From Myxococcota bacterium (GTDB lineage Bacteria; Myxococcota; Kuafuiibacteriia; Kuafuiibacteriales; Kuafuiibacteriaceae), in NCBI GenBank assembly GCA_028289325.1, contig JANQQN010000117.1, positions 1 through 40,823 on the forward strand: a stretch of DNA of 40,823 nt, in the 5' to 3' direction. Shown piece by piece: positions 33,306 to 40,823 of the stretch (positions within the stretch are counted from its first letter, which is position 1; each line of letters opens with the position of its first letter). The position numbers and the translations under genes are program-made. Below the pieces are notes generated by a model that made no database searches, was not told the DNA's origin, and saw nothing but the letters and a program-made list of their open reading frames with translations.

Positions 33306-34972
33306 TCCGCTCCCCTCCGAGAGATACCGCGGGGCCGTCGACCGCCCGCAGTATCTCTCGTCAACTCACTCTGCGCTATGTCCTCTCCCTTGGCGCGGTC
33401 GCCGTACTGGCGATAGCAGGGCGATTCATCGTCCAGCACAGCCTCAACCAGCAGGAGTCCGATGCTCGGGTGATCAACCTTGCCGGCCGGCAACGAATGC
33501 TCTGCCAACGGCTGGCCAAAGTCGCTCTGTGGCCCCCTGGCCCGGCGCAGCGGGCCTCGCTGGCGTCGAGCCTCAAGGCGCTGACCCGTGTCCACAACGG
33601 GCTCAAACGAGGCGACCTCCAGCTGGGCTTGCCGCCCGTCACGAGCCCCGCCGTGGTCGCGTTCTTCGAGGAGCTGTCGCCGTACTTCGATGGCCTCTCG
33701 CAAGGCGTCCGGCGCCTCCTCGCGCCGAACCTGACCGCCGACGCGAGAGCGCAAGCCCAAGCCCAGGTCCACCTGCACGAGCAACGCTTTCTCGAAACGA
33801 TGGACGAGATCGTCTTTCGATTCGACGCCGAGGCCGGGCGGCGGGTCGAACAGCTCAAGCAGTTCGAAACCGCGCTCCTCCTGCTGACTCTCATAGTCCT
33901 GCTGTTCGAGGCGATGTTCGTCTTTCGACCTTCGGTCGGCGCCCTCGAAGGATCGCTGACCAACGTCATCCGTACCCGCGACGACCTGGCGCGGATCGAA
34001 TCTGACCTTCAGGCCACGATGCGCGCGATTCCTGACGGGGTGGCCAAGCTGATGAGCGACGGCCGCCTCAAGCTGCTCAAGCCCATGGATGCGGGGCCAA
34101 CGGCCTTCGACGCCAGGGCGGGATCGGTGTTGGCCCTCGATAACCTGCCGGGCGAGCTCGGGGCTGCGCTCACCGAGACCCAAGCCGAAGCCCGCCGTTC
34201 GAACGTCCTCAGTAGCCGGCGAGCGGTCATCGACGACAACGGCGAGACGACCGCGTACGAGATTCGGGTCGCGCCGTCCCTCGGCACCGGCAACGTGGTG
34301 ATGATCCGGGACATTACCGAGCAGCGCCAGCTCGAAGCGGAGGTCTTGGACGCCAACGAACGCGCGCAGAGCCGAGTCGGCCGAGACCTCCACGATGGCC
34401 TCTGTCAGAAGCTCGCGGGCCTCGCCCTTCTCGCGCGCGCCCGATCTGACGATCCGGATCGCGATGAGTTCGTTCAGTTGCTCGACGATGGGGTCCAGGA
34501 GGCCCGCCAGCTCGCGCTCGGGCTGTCGCCGACCACGCTCGCCAACCTGGGCCTGTCCGGTGCCCTGGAGGAAGTTATCCGACAGATAGAGACGATCAGC
34601 GACATCGACTGCGCTCTGGTAATCCCCGATGAATCCGTGAACCTGCCCGAAGAATCTGCCCTGCAGGTCTATCGCATCGCCCAAGAGGCGGCGGCCAACG
34701 TGGTGAAGCATGCCGGGGCAACCCGACTCTGGATTCGCCTCCTCAAAACCCACGGAGGGATTTGCCTAGAGGTTCAGGACAACGGTCGAGGTATTCCTCC
34801 GCCCGAGCAGCGAACGCCCGGCCTGGGCCTTGACACTATGTCTTACCGCGCGAGAATCCTTAACGGAGACCTGGCTATCGTGATACCTGATTCAGGTGGA
34901 ACCATTGTCCGGAGTCGCATACCCATTGGGAAATCCAAAGTGCTGCACTCGAGTAAACTTGCAAGCACGTGA
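33302..34972 (+). CDS. NarX-type membrane histidine kinase with PilJ-type sensor
   Basis: A 556-residue sensor kinase starting at GTG 33302 (GTGA overlap). Helix 1 is residues about 23-45 and helix 2 about 190-208, with a periplasmic region between. The periplasmic part starts with VINLAGRQRMLCQRLAK, the signature of PilJ/NarX-type sensor domains. After helix 2, a PAS-like region (about 230-342, ending MIRDITEQRQLEAE) precedes the HisKA_3 helix with His364 in GRDLHDGLCQKLAG. The ATPase part has the N-box QEAAANVVKHAG (461-472), G1 DNGRGIP (493-499) and G2 GLGLDTM (507-513). It likely phosphorylates the regulator 9 bases downstream. Ligand unknown. Confidence 0.92.
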   Translation: MIRSPPRDTAGPSTARSISRQLTLRYVLSLGAVAVLAIAGRFIVQHSLNQQESDARVINLAGRQRMLCQRLAKVALWPPGPAQRASLASSLKALTRVHNGLKRGDLQLGLPPVTSPAVVAFFEELSPYFDGLSQGVRRLLAPNLTADARAQAQAQVHLHEQRFLETMDEIVFRFDAEAGRRVEQLKQFETALLLLTLIVLLFEAMFVFRPSVGALEGSLTNVIRTRDDLARIESDLQATMRAIPDGVAKLMSDGRLKLLKPMDAGPTAFDARAGSVLALDNLPGELGAALTETQAEARRSNVLSSRRAVIDDNGETTAYEIRVAPSLGTGNVVMIRDITEQRQLEAEVLDANERAQSRVGRDLHDGLCQKLAGLALLARARSDDPDRDEFVQLLDDGVQEARQLALGLSPTTLANLGLSGALEEVIRQIETISDIDCALVIPDESVNLPEESALQVYRIAQEAAANVVKHAGATRLWIRLLKTHGGICLEVQDNGRGIPPPEQRTPGLGLDTMSYRARILNGDLAIVIPDSGGTIVRSRIPIGKSKVLHSSKLAST

Positions 34973-34981
34973 GGTGACGTC

Positions 34982-35677
34982 ATGAACAAGACCGCGCGCA
35001 TCTTCCTCGTCGACGACCATCCAATCTTTCGGCTCGGACTCCGCCGAATCCTCGAAGCCGAAGACGGTATCGAGGTTTGCGGGGAGAGCGACCGGCTTGA
35101 AGGCTCCGCCGAAGCCATCGCCCAAACGGCGCCGGACCTCGCGATCGTCGACATCAGCCTCAAAGACGGACACGGGCTCGAGCTGGTCCGCAAGCTCAAG
35201 GCCGACAACGTCGGCATTCCAACGCTCGTCGTTTCCATGCACGACGAAAAGCTGTACGCGGAGCGGGCCGTCCGCGCTGGTGCGCAAGGTTACTTGCCCA
35301 AGCACTCGAGCGCCGAAAAGATGGTCATGGGGGTCCGACAGGCGATGGACGGCGAGCTCGTCCTCAGCCCGGACATCGCGCGCAACCTTCTGCGCCGCAC
35401 GCTGCATCGGCGCCCGACCGAAGACTCTCCTTTGGCCGGGTTGTCCGACCGCGAGCTCGAGATCTTCGAGATGATCGGCCGCGGCGACAGCGCCCGCCAG
35501 ATCGCCGAGAAGCTCAACATCTCGGTGAAGACGGTCGAAACCCACCGCACCAATATCCGCCAAAAGATCAATCTGGCGTCCACCAACGAGCTCGTTCGCT
35601 TTGCCACGACCTGGGTCTCCGACGGTGAGTACCAGCCCGCGCTGGCCAACGGCGGCGCGAGCCCGTCGCTGGCCTAG
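34982..35677 (+). CDS. NarL/FixJ-type response regulator
   Basis: A 231-residue regulator. The receiver has Asp11/Asp12, the phosphoacceptor Asp57 (LAIVDISLKDG), Ser85 and Lys107 (GYLPKHSS). The LuxR-type helix-turn-helix is about residues 152-212 (LSDRELEIFEMIGRGDSARQIAEKLNISVKTVETHR). A short disordered tail follows. It starts 9 bases after the kinase and is its probable partner. Its position as last gene of the tol-pal transcript suggests that envelope status and gene control are linked. A strong hairpin follows 24 bases after the stop. Confidence 0.95.
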   Translation: MNKTARIFLVDDHPIFRLGLRRILEAEDGIEVCGESDRLEGSAEAIAQTAPDLAIVDISLKDGHGLELVRKLKADNVGIPTLVVSMHDEKLYAERAVRAGAQGYLPKHSSAEKMVMGVRQAMDGELVLSPDIARNLLRRTLHRRPTEDSPLAGLSDRELEIFEMIGRGDSARQIAEKLNISVKTVETHRTNIRQKINLASTNELVRFATTWVSDGEYQPALANGGASPSLA

Positions 35678-35701
35678 AGCACCAGATGAGCTCGGCGCGA
35701 A

Positions 35702-35726
35702 CAACGAGCCACGCCGTGGCTCGTTG
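35702..35726 (+). terminator. Perfect 11-bp hairpin ending the tol-pal/two-component operon
   Basis: CAACGAGCCAC (35702-35712) pairs exactly with GTGGCTCGTTG (35716-35726) over GCC. The T-rich tail is short (GATTC). It ends the plus-strand operon and also lies at the end of the minus-strand ORF at 35729, so it can act in both directions. Confidence 0.65.
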
Positions 35727-35728
35727 AT

Positions 35729-35866
35729 TCACGCCCGCTCCTCGAGTCGTACAGCCTTTGGCGCTCCGGGGCTGCGCTTGCACACCGTGCGCCGATGCTC
35801 GACCTCGTCGACGGCGATAATCCGCGCCGCGGCCTCCCGAGCGGATTCGGTCACGTCCTGCGCCAC
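35729..35866 (-). CDS. Candidate small protein (45 residues)
   Basis: A GTG at 35866 opens a 45-residue frame on the minus strand, between the end of the aldehyde-dehydrogenase-family gene and the shared terminator. The sequence has a strong amphipathic helix (VTESAREAAARIIAVDEVEH) and a basic tail (RRTVCKRSPGAPKAVR). Charge and composition look more like a protein than the arginine/proline-rich noise of shadow frames. No clear ribosome-binding site. It would be co-transcribed with the upstream dehydrogenase gene. No family known. Confidence 0.35.
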   Translation of the reverse strand: MAQDVTESAREAAARIIAVDEVEHRRTVCKRSPGAPKAVRLEERA

Positions 35867-35928
35867 CGATCCGAATCCGGCCGGCGCTCGGTTCCCGACC
35901 GTAGGCGGGGCAGACGGGCGGATGGGTG

Positions 35929-37659
35929 TCAGCCGGTCAACGCATCGGGCAGAAGGCCGGGCAGCTTCCACCACGCCGGCGCGCGCTCGAAGGACACCAT
36001 CTTTCGACCGAGGGACGCCGCCCGGCGGTGATTCGCGAACCACACCGGTTTGGGGGCCACTTCCAGTGGACCCCGGAACACCACCTTCTCGACCCCCTCG
36101 AGCAGATACGTGTTGTGTACCCAGCCGATTCCGCTTTGCACATTGACGAGGGTGGACGAAGGGTGCCCGCCCCACGCCGGGGACGTCGCTCCGTAAGAGA
36201 CGCCCGGCCAGTGATTGATCGCGACCGTCCCGTAACGGAGATCGTCGACGGTGCGCTCCAGTTGCTCACGCACGGGAACCGAGCGCTCGAGCGCAGGATG
36301 GATCATCACCGTCGCGTTCAACGAGCCCCACAGCGTGTCGTTCATGAAGCCGGTTGCGGCGTGAAGAAACTCGACCGGGTCCACCGGGTCGAGCCGGGTC
36401 TCGGTGATCACCGCGCAGAACGGTTCCACGGAGAACTGCACCGCGTCCGACGCCCGGCAATCGACATCTTCAATGATCGTCCACGGCAGGCGTCCGTCGC
36501 CGGCTACGCCGATTTTGCGGACCCGGTCCTGGCCGAGGGTGAGCGTATCGTACCGATCGAAGGCGCCGGGGTAATAGGCGCGGCGGGTCGGCGTCTCCGA
36601 CAGCGCCGCGGTGAGCTGACGCAGGAACGCTTCGCGCTGAGGCCAACCGCGGCTGGTGATCAGCACTTTGGCCGCGTTGCAGTTGAACGAAGCATTGTTG
36701 GTGATCATCGCCGCCACATTGCGGGCCATGAACGTGAGCTGACGCCGACTGTACTCCGCGGGCACCACGCACACCGGGCCCACGTTTCCGAGCTCCGACG
36801 TGATCGGTTTGACCAGGAGGGGCTCGTTGGCCGACCGGCGGCGCTCTCGCTCCGCACCGGGCGGGCCCCAGACGATGGCGTCGTGGGTCTGGTTCGAGCC
36901 GGTGATGTGTACGTCGGTCACCGCGGCGTGTTGGACGAGATATTCACCCACGGACCGGCCGCCATAGACGACCCGCAGGAAGCCTCGATCGATGAACGGC
37001 GACAGCGCGGCCTCCAGAATCGGCCCTACCCATTCGTTGACCGGATTGACCTTCACCATGCACACCCGCCCTTCGGCGAACATTTTGGACAGCGCGTCCA
37101 TGGCCGGAATCGAAGACACGTTGCCCGCGCCGAGGATCAGCGACACCCCGCCTTCCGGGGTTCCCTGGCGATAGAACCTGCCCGCGCCCGCGATGACCTG
37201 CTCTTCCGTCAAGCCGTCCTGCATGACGTGGACCGCTTCGAAGCCTCGGAACAGCGCTGCGTCCAGGGCGCCGGTGGGAAACACGTCAACTTCGGTTCGT
37301 CCATCGGACCGGCGCCGTACGCGATCGGGCGCGACCGACGGTCGACCGGCGTCTAATCGCTCGAGGGTATCGGCGAGCAGCCGCAGATTACGCATCGTGG
37401 GCAGCGGCCCCACCAGCCACTCCTCTGCGTGGTCATAAGGCAAACCTTTGGCGCGGTGGCCCTGCTCCGCCCACTGCTCCGCCACGTCCGCGGTGTGCTT
37501 CATCGCCTCTCGAAGCAGAGCGATCTTTTGCTTCAGGTCGAGACGAGCGAACGTTCGGGCTTCGTGCTGCAGCACGTCGAGGGCTTGGTCGATGTGGGCT
37601 AGGTCATCCGGGCGTGCGCTTTGCACGCCTCCGGTCAGCGTCTCGGTGGCGAGGCTCAT
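35929..37659 (-). CDS. Aldehyde-dehydrogenase-family protein
   Basis: A protein of about 576 residues from ATG 37659 (a TTG at 37671 would add four). The ALDH fold is seen: the cofactor-binding strand VCMVKVNPVNEW (Lys about 203), HITGSNQTHDAIV, the Glu region in ITSELGNVGPV, and the catalytic Cys in MITNNASFNCNAAKVLI (about residue 327). It is longer than the usual 480-500 residues. The region around the catalytic Cys reads NASFNC rather than the common N.GQ.C, so the substrate class is unclear. The gene is divergent from the 109-residue gene. Confidence 0.82.
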   Translation of the reverse strand: MSLATETLTGGVQSARPDDLAHIDQALDVLQHEARTFARLDLKQKIALLREAMKHTADVAEQWAEQGHRAKGLPYDHAEEWLVGPLPTMRNLRLLADTLERLDAGRPSVAPDRVRRRSDGRTEVDVFPTGALDAALFRGFEAVHVMQDGLTEEQVIAGAGRFYRQGTPEGGVSLILGAGNVSSIPAMDALSKMFAEGRVCMVKVNPVNEWVGPILEAALSPFIDRGFLRVVYGGRSVGEYLVQHAAVTDVHITGSNQTHDAIVWGPPGAERERRRSANEPLLVKPITSELGNVGPVCVVPAEYSRRQLTFMARNVAAMITNNASFNCNAAKVLITSRGWPQREAFLRQLTAALSETPTRRAYYPGAFDRYDTLTLGQDRVRKIGVAGDGRLPWTIIEDVDCRASDAVQFSVEPFCAVITETRLDPVDPVEFLHAATGFMNDTLWGSLNATVMIHPALERSVPVREQLERTVDDLRYGTVAINHWPGVSYGATSPAWGGHPSSTLVNVQSGIGWVHNTYLLEGVEKVVFRGPLEVAPKPVWFANHRRAASLGRKMVSFERAPAWWKLPGLLPDALTG

Positions 37660-37762
37660 GGTCCTACGCAACGTTGACGCGGCGACGTCGTCAAGAACGA
37701 GACCTCGTCTTCGCGAGGCTCGTCACAGTTACAACGACCCACACACTCTACCTTGAGCGGCG

Positions 37763-38092
37763 ATGTCGGCGAACGAGGATGGGTGGGAGAGCTTGGCGGA
37801 CGTCAGCACGATCAACATCAGCAGTGATGATCCCACCGTCCCGTATCAAGACGCCTACACCGGCGCCCCCGCGCCGGCGGAGAGTGCGGTCGAGCTCGCG
37901 GTGCGCATCCTCGCCGCCACCGGTCAGCCTCTGTTGGCGCGGCAATTGGCCGAGAAGTTGGCCCGATGGTCGGTGGACGTCACCGCCGCCGCCCTCGATA
38001 CCCTGCTCACCGACGCCGCGACGTCGGAGCCCGAGCTGATGCGAGACCACCTCGGCCGCTGGCGTCTGCGTCCAGCCAGCCCCCTTCTGTAG
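37763..38092 (+). CDS. Small acidic protein with possible winged-helix region
   Basis: A 109-residue protein with ATG at 37763. The first 35 residues are acidic and disordered. Residues about 40-103 form three helices and a short hairpin (VELAVRILAATGQPLLARQLAEKLARW, then VTAAALDTLLTD and LGRWRLRP), which could be a winged-helix fold. No family recognised. It is divergent from the dehydrogenase gene and ends 23 bases before the stop of the convergent metalloprotease gene. Confidence 0.6.
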   Translation: MSANEDGWESLADVSTINISSDDPTVPYQDAYTGAPAPAESAVELAVRILAATGQPLLARQLAEKLARWSVDVTAAALDTLLTDAATSEPELMRDHLGRWRLRPASPLL

Positions 38093-38115
38093 GTCGAAAT
38101 CAGGGATCCGGGGGA

Positions 38116-39150
38116 CTAAGCGGCGAGCGCGCGCAGCTCGTCCTGCAGGCGCTCGGGGATCTTGTGGAGCTTGCCGGACTCGATGAACGCCTGAGCCTCA
38201 CCCCTCAGCTCGAGCGCGATGATGCACGCCGCCCGCGCCTCGAGAACCCGGCCGCGCTCCGGCGCCCGCTTCAGGTAGCTCCACGCCTCCTGGTAGTCGT
38301 CCCGCAGCGCGGCCACGACCCCCAGCACCTCCCACACGCGGCCCAGCACCTTGCTGCCGATGTTGGTCTCGGCCCGGACCTGCTGCCCGAGTCGGTACGC
38401 TTCGTCGTAGGCGCCGGCCTCGTAGGCCGCCTCCATCTTCTTGGCCAGATCCGCCGCGAAGCGGTTGGTGACATAGATCGCACCGGACGCGGACGGACTG
38501 TTGATCCGCTCGATGTTCAGCCACGCCAGATAGCCGGCGATGAGAGCGGCGAAGCTCCCCAGGGCGCTGTAGGCAAGGATGGCCGCAGTGATGCCCACCG
38601 CGGCGCCGACGTAGTGGGTGATGCGCTCCCCTGAAGCGCCTCCGAACGCCTTCACCAGCCCCAGCCGGAACAGCTGACCGCCGTCCAGCGGCCACAGCGG
38701 CAGCAGGTTCACCAGGCTCCAGAAGATATTGATGAACACCAGGTTACCGAGCACCGCGGCCAGCAGGGGCTCCGACGCCAAGGCCGCCGGCCCCATCATG
38801 GCCTGCACCCCGAACGAGCCCATGCCGAGCACCAGGCCGGCGGCGGGCCCCGCGGCGATGATCAGGGCCGCGTCACGCTCGCGATCCGGCCGCTCGTGGC
38901 TGCACAGTCCCCCCCAGCCGTGCAGGGTGATGCTTGGCGATAGCCGAAAGTACTGCGCCACCAGCGCGTGGCCCATCTCGTGGACGAGGATGCTGAAGGT
39001 CAGGACGACCAGGAACGCGATGGAGCCGGCCAGGCTCCCACCGTTGAACGCCAGCAGCGCGACCAGGATGAAGAAGATCGGGGAAAAGTGAACGGGGATG
39101 CCCCGAATCGTAAAGAGGTGGACGCCACCGGAGAACATGCGGGTACTCAA
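38116..39150 (-). CDS. Site-2-protease-type M50 metallopeptidase with TPR-like C-terminus
   Basis: A 344-residue polytopic membrane protease. The zinc motif HEMGH is at residues 57-61 within VVLTFSILVHEMGHALVAQYF. The third ligand region is LVNLLPLWPLDGGQLFRLG (Asp of LDGG). Further membrane helices include LIIAAGPAAGLVLGMGSFG. After the membrane part, about residues 235-340 are soluble helices (AAYEAGAYDEAYRLGQQVRAE, DDYQEAWSYLKRAPERG) with a TPR-like look. Such proteases cut membrane-bound regulators or signal-peptide remnants. No anti-sigma partner is next to it; the membrane-anchored sigma-like protein at 18311 is a distant candidate. Confidence 0.9.
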   Translation of the reverse strand: MSTRMFSGGVHLFTIRGIPVHFSPIFFILVALLAFNGGSLAGSIAFLVVLTFSILVHEMGHALVAQYFRLSPSITLHGWGGLCSHERPDRERDAALIIAAGPAAGLVLGMGSFGVQAMMGPAALASEPLLAAVLGNLVFINIFWSLVNLLPLWPLDGGQLFRLGLVKAFGGASGERITHYVGAAVGITAAILAYSALGSFAALIAGYLAWLNIERINSPSASGAIYVTNRFAADLAKKMEAAYEAGAYDEAYRLGQQVRAETNIGSKVLGRVWEVLGVVAALRDDYQEAWSYLKRAPERGRVLEARAACIIALELRGEAQAFIESGKLHKIPERLQDELRALAA

Positions 39151-39203
39151 ATCACCCGGGAGCCCGCTGACAAGCCTTGTCGTCGGTTGTGACGGCCGGG
39201 CGA

Positions 39204-40823
39204 TCAGTAGCGCCAGTCTACGCCGGCGTACCCGAAGAAGCTCTCTTGAGCCGGAAGTACGGTCTGGTTGGCGGGGGTCCCGCCCACGCCGGTCGCCTGA
39301 TCATCGAGCGCGCTGGGGACCACGATCGCGATGTTCTCTTGGAAGTACCGGAAAGACCCTCGGAACGAGAGGGCACCCGAGGTCCAGGATCGAGGAAGGG
39401 TGAAGCTGAGATCCAGCCCCGCGTCGAATCCCCCGATGTCGCCGAAGAAGTACCGGCCGCCGGCGCTCGCGGTCAGCCCCTGCCAGCTGCGGCCGATCTG
39501 GCCGCGAACGATGCCCGTTGAGGTCGCCTCCTGGTCGATGATGTAGGTAAAGGCAGCACTCGCGTTAAGGATCTTGGGGTCACGGTATCGTACGCCCACT
39601 GTGGGCAGAGACCGGAAGGTGGCGAAGTTGACCTCCGCGCCCCCCAGATCCTCGTCCAGCTGGTCGTTGGTGACGTTGGTGTCGCGCAGCAAGGTGTTCC
39701 AGCGCACGTAGCCTTCGAGCTCACGCAGGAAGCGGTAGCCGGCCCGGATCCGGATCGAGTTGTAGACGGTGCTGAGCAGCGCCCCGTCGAAGGTGGCGAT
39801 GGGGTTGTTCTGGCCGTCGAGGATCACCGCCTCCTCGGCGTCGGGGACGCCGGCCTGGTTGCCGTTGGGGTCGACGATGAAGCTCGTCCCCTCCGTGTTC
39901 ACGAACAGGACGGTGCTGAAGCGGCCGCCAGCCACGGACAGGCTGAGCTTCGGCGACGGGGTGTAGGCCACGATGAGGTCGATGTTTTGAATGACCTGTC
40001 CGTCACGCCCTTCCTGATTGCTCGGCAGAACGTCGAGCCATCCGTTCAAGAGAACGTTGAGGCCGCGGGTGATGGTGTAGCCACCATCGAGGTAGACGAA
40101 GATCCGATCCGTCCCTTGTGCGTTGGCGTCGACGTTGGCGATGGTCACCCCGCCCGCGATGTTGAAGGTGAGCCGATCCCACAGGATCGACGCGAACGCG
40201 CCCCCGGTGTACCAGTCGATGCTGACCACTTCCGGCTGCTGCTGCAGCCAGTTGTAGCCGTACGGATTGCCGGTCACCCCGCCCCACGCGCCGACCATGA
40301 GCTCGGGAACGATCCGGAACCTGGCCGCAACCCCGTCGGCCTGGGCGTATCCGGCTTCCCGGATCGCCACCCGCCCCACCGCGACGCCCCACGCGGGGCC
40401 CGTGCGCCGACGGCGCCAGTCGGTCCGGCCCCAGCTGAGATACAGCTCGTTCACTCGGTAGTCCGTGGGGCGATTGCGGGCTCGGCCCGCGAGCTGAGGC
40501 CGAGCCTCCGCGTCGATTTGAAAGCCGAGTTGCGTCTTGGCGATCCGCTGATAGCTCACCGTCGTTCGCGCCCGCAAAACCTCGAGCGCGGGCTGGTTCT
40601 GGTCGATCGTCTCCAGGTGGTAGAACCCGACCGATGCCCGCGCCGACAGCAGGCCCTCGTCGCCCTGCAGGCGCTGGCCGACGGTGGGAACCCCGGCCGC
40701 GCGGGGCACCGCCCGCTCCGGCAGCGGCTGGGTGATCGGCACTTCGGAGACCACGGGAACCATCGCCCCGCGGTTCGACCACCGCGACGGTGTGCCGCGG
40801 GTGACCCGAGATTTGGATCGGCC
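39204..40823 (-). CDS. Outer-membrane beta-barrel protein (5' truncated)
   Basis: The frame runs open to the window edge, so the start and signal peptide are probably beyond it; an ATG at 40763 would give 519 residues without a signal. The protein consists of alternating strands such as ASVGFYHLETI, YRVNELYLSWGR, AFASILWDRLTFNIAGGVTI, NSIRIRAGYRFLRELEGYVRWNTLL and ALSFRGSFRYFQENIAI. It ends with FGYAGVDWRY, an aromatic C-terminus typical of barrel proteins. Charged turns rich in Asp/Asn lie between strands. Function and family not identified; a porin-like or general outer-membrane role is inferred. Confidence 0.75.
   Translation of the reverse strand, partial: GRSKSRVTRGTPSRWSNRGAMVPVVSEVPITQPLPERAVPRAAGVPTVGQRLQGDEGLLSARASVGFYHLETIDQNQPALEVLRARTTVSYQRIAKTQLGFQIDAEARPQLAGRARNRPTDYRVNELYLSWGRTDWRRRRTGPAWGVAVGRVAIREAGYAQADGVAARFRIVPELMVGAWGGVTGNPYGYNWLQQQPEVVSIDWYTGGAFASILWDRLTFNIAGGVTIANVDANAQGTDRIFVYLDGGYTITRGLNVLLNGWLDVLPSNQEGRDGQVIQNIDLIVAYTPSPKLSLSVAGGRFSTVLFVNTEGTSFIVDPNGNQAGVPDAEEAVILDGQNNPIATFDGALLSTVYNSIRIRAGYRFLRELEGYVRWNTLLRDTNVTNDQLDEDLGGAEVNFATFRSLPTVGVRYRDPKILNASAAFTYIIDQEATSTGIVRGQIGRSWQGLTASAGGRYFFGDIGGFDAGLDLSFTLPRSWTSGALSFRGSFRYFQENIAIVVPSALDDQATGVGGTPANQTVLPAQESFFGYAGVDWRY

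Noticed and set aside
33215-34753. A 512-codon minus-strand frame opposite the histidine kinase
   Set aside because: Composition is typical of shadow frames; the kinase motifs on the other strand are unambiguous.
35926-37356. A 476-codon plus-strand frame opposite the aldehyde-dehydrogenase-family gene
   Set aside because: It is rich in Arg and His without domain signals; the dehydrogenase frame has the catalytic landmarks.
1-40823. tRNA, rRNA, CRISPR arrays, insertion sequences, prophage or attachment sites
   Set aside because: Looked for direct and inverted repeats, transposase or integrase motifs and tRNA-like folds; none was seen. Small RNAs cannot be excluded without a search tool.

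Overview
The window is GC-rich, tightly packed bacterial DNA from a Gram-negative organism. Evidence for an outer membrane is a complete Tol-Pal set (TolQ, TolR, a TolA/TonB-like protein, TolB, Pal), an outer-membrane beta-barrel protein and several lipoproteins. The mix of long lipoproteins with FN3/IPT/vWA domains, sigma-factor fusions and one- and two-component regulators fits a Myxococcota-type or other former deltaproteobacterial genome. That placement is an inference from gene style, not proven by a marker. No tRNA, rRNA, CRISPR array, insertion sequence or phage gene was recognised. No stretch longer than about 250 bases lacks a gene.

Layout. 1-4773: the end of a HerA/VirD4-type ATPase, a class V aminotransferase-fold enzyme, a membrane HELSH protein, an MFS transporter, and a divergent DUF1330/MarR pair sharing a palindromic operator. 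4861-9263: a minus-strand run (two unrecognised proteins, an NAD-dependent reductase, a solute-binding protein), then two unrecognised plus-strand genes. 9306-10046: a 1-Cys peroxiredoxin behind a leader with three inverted repeats. 10123-12938: a LysR remnant, a cyclic-nucleotide-binding protein and a LigA-like protein whose catalytic motifs are lost. 13145-15548: rho, convergent with ygfZ.

15581-22838 is a long plus-strand block: Nudix hydrolase, NAD-kinase-like protein, DUF309-esterase fusion, membrane-anchored ECF-sigma-like protein, DUF1385 protein, prfA, prmC. Several junctions overlap by 4 bases (GTGA or ATGA), so translation is probably coupled. 22981-28040: a vWA lipoprotein, a small membrane protein, a receiver-like protein without the usual acceptor Asp, an alpha/beta hydrolase and a second lipoprotein. 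28153-35677: tolQ-tolR-tolA/tonB-like-tolB-pal, followed by a Ppx/GppA-type phosphatase, a NarX-type histidine kinase and a NarL-type regulator, ending in a perfect 11-bp hairpin. 35729-40823: a small candidate ORF, an aldehyde-dehydrogenase-family protein, a small acidic protein, a site-2-protease-type metalloprotease and the 5'-truncated outer-membrane barrel.

The most unusual items are the catalytically stripped LigA homologue, the sigma-like protein joined to a transmembrane anchor and exported domain, the structured peroxiredoxin leader, and the coupling of the Tol-Pal operon to a phosphatase and a two-component system.
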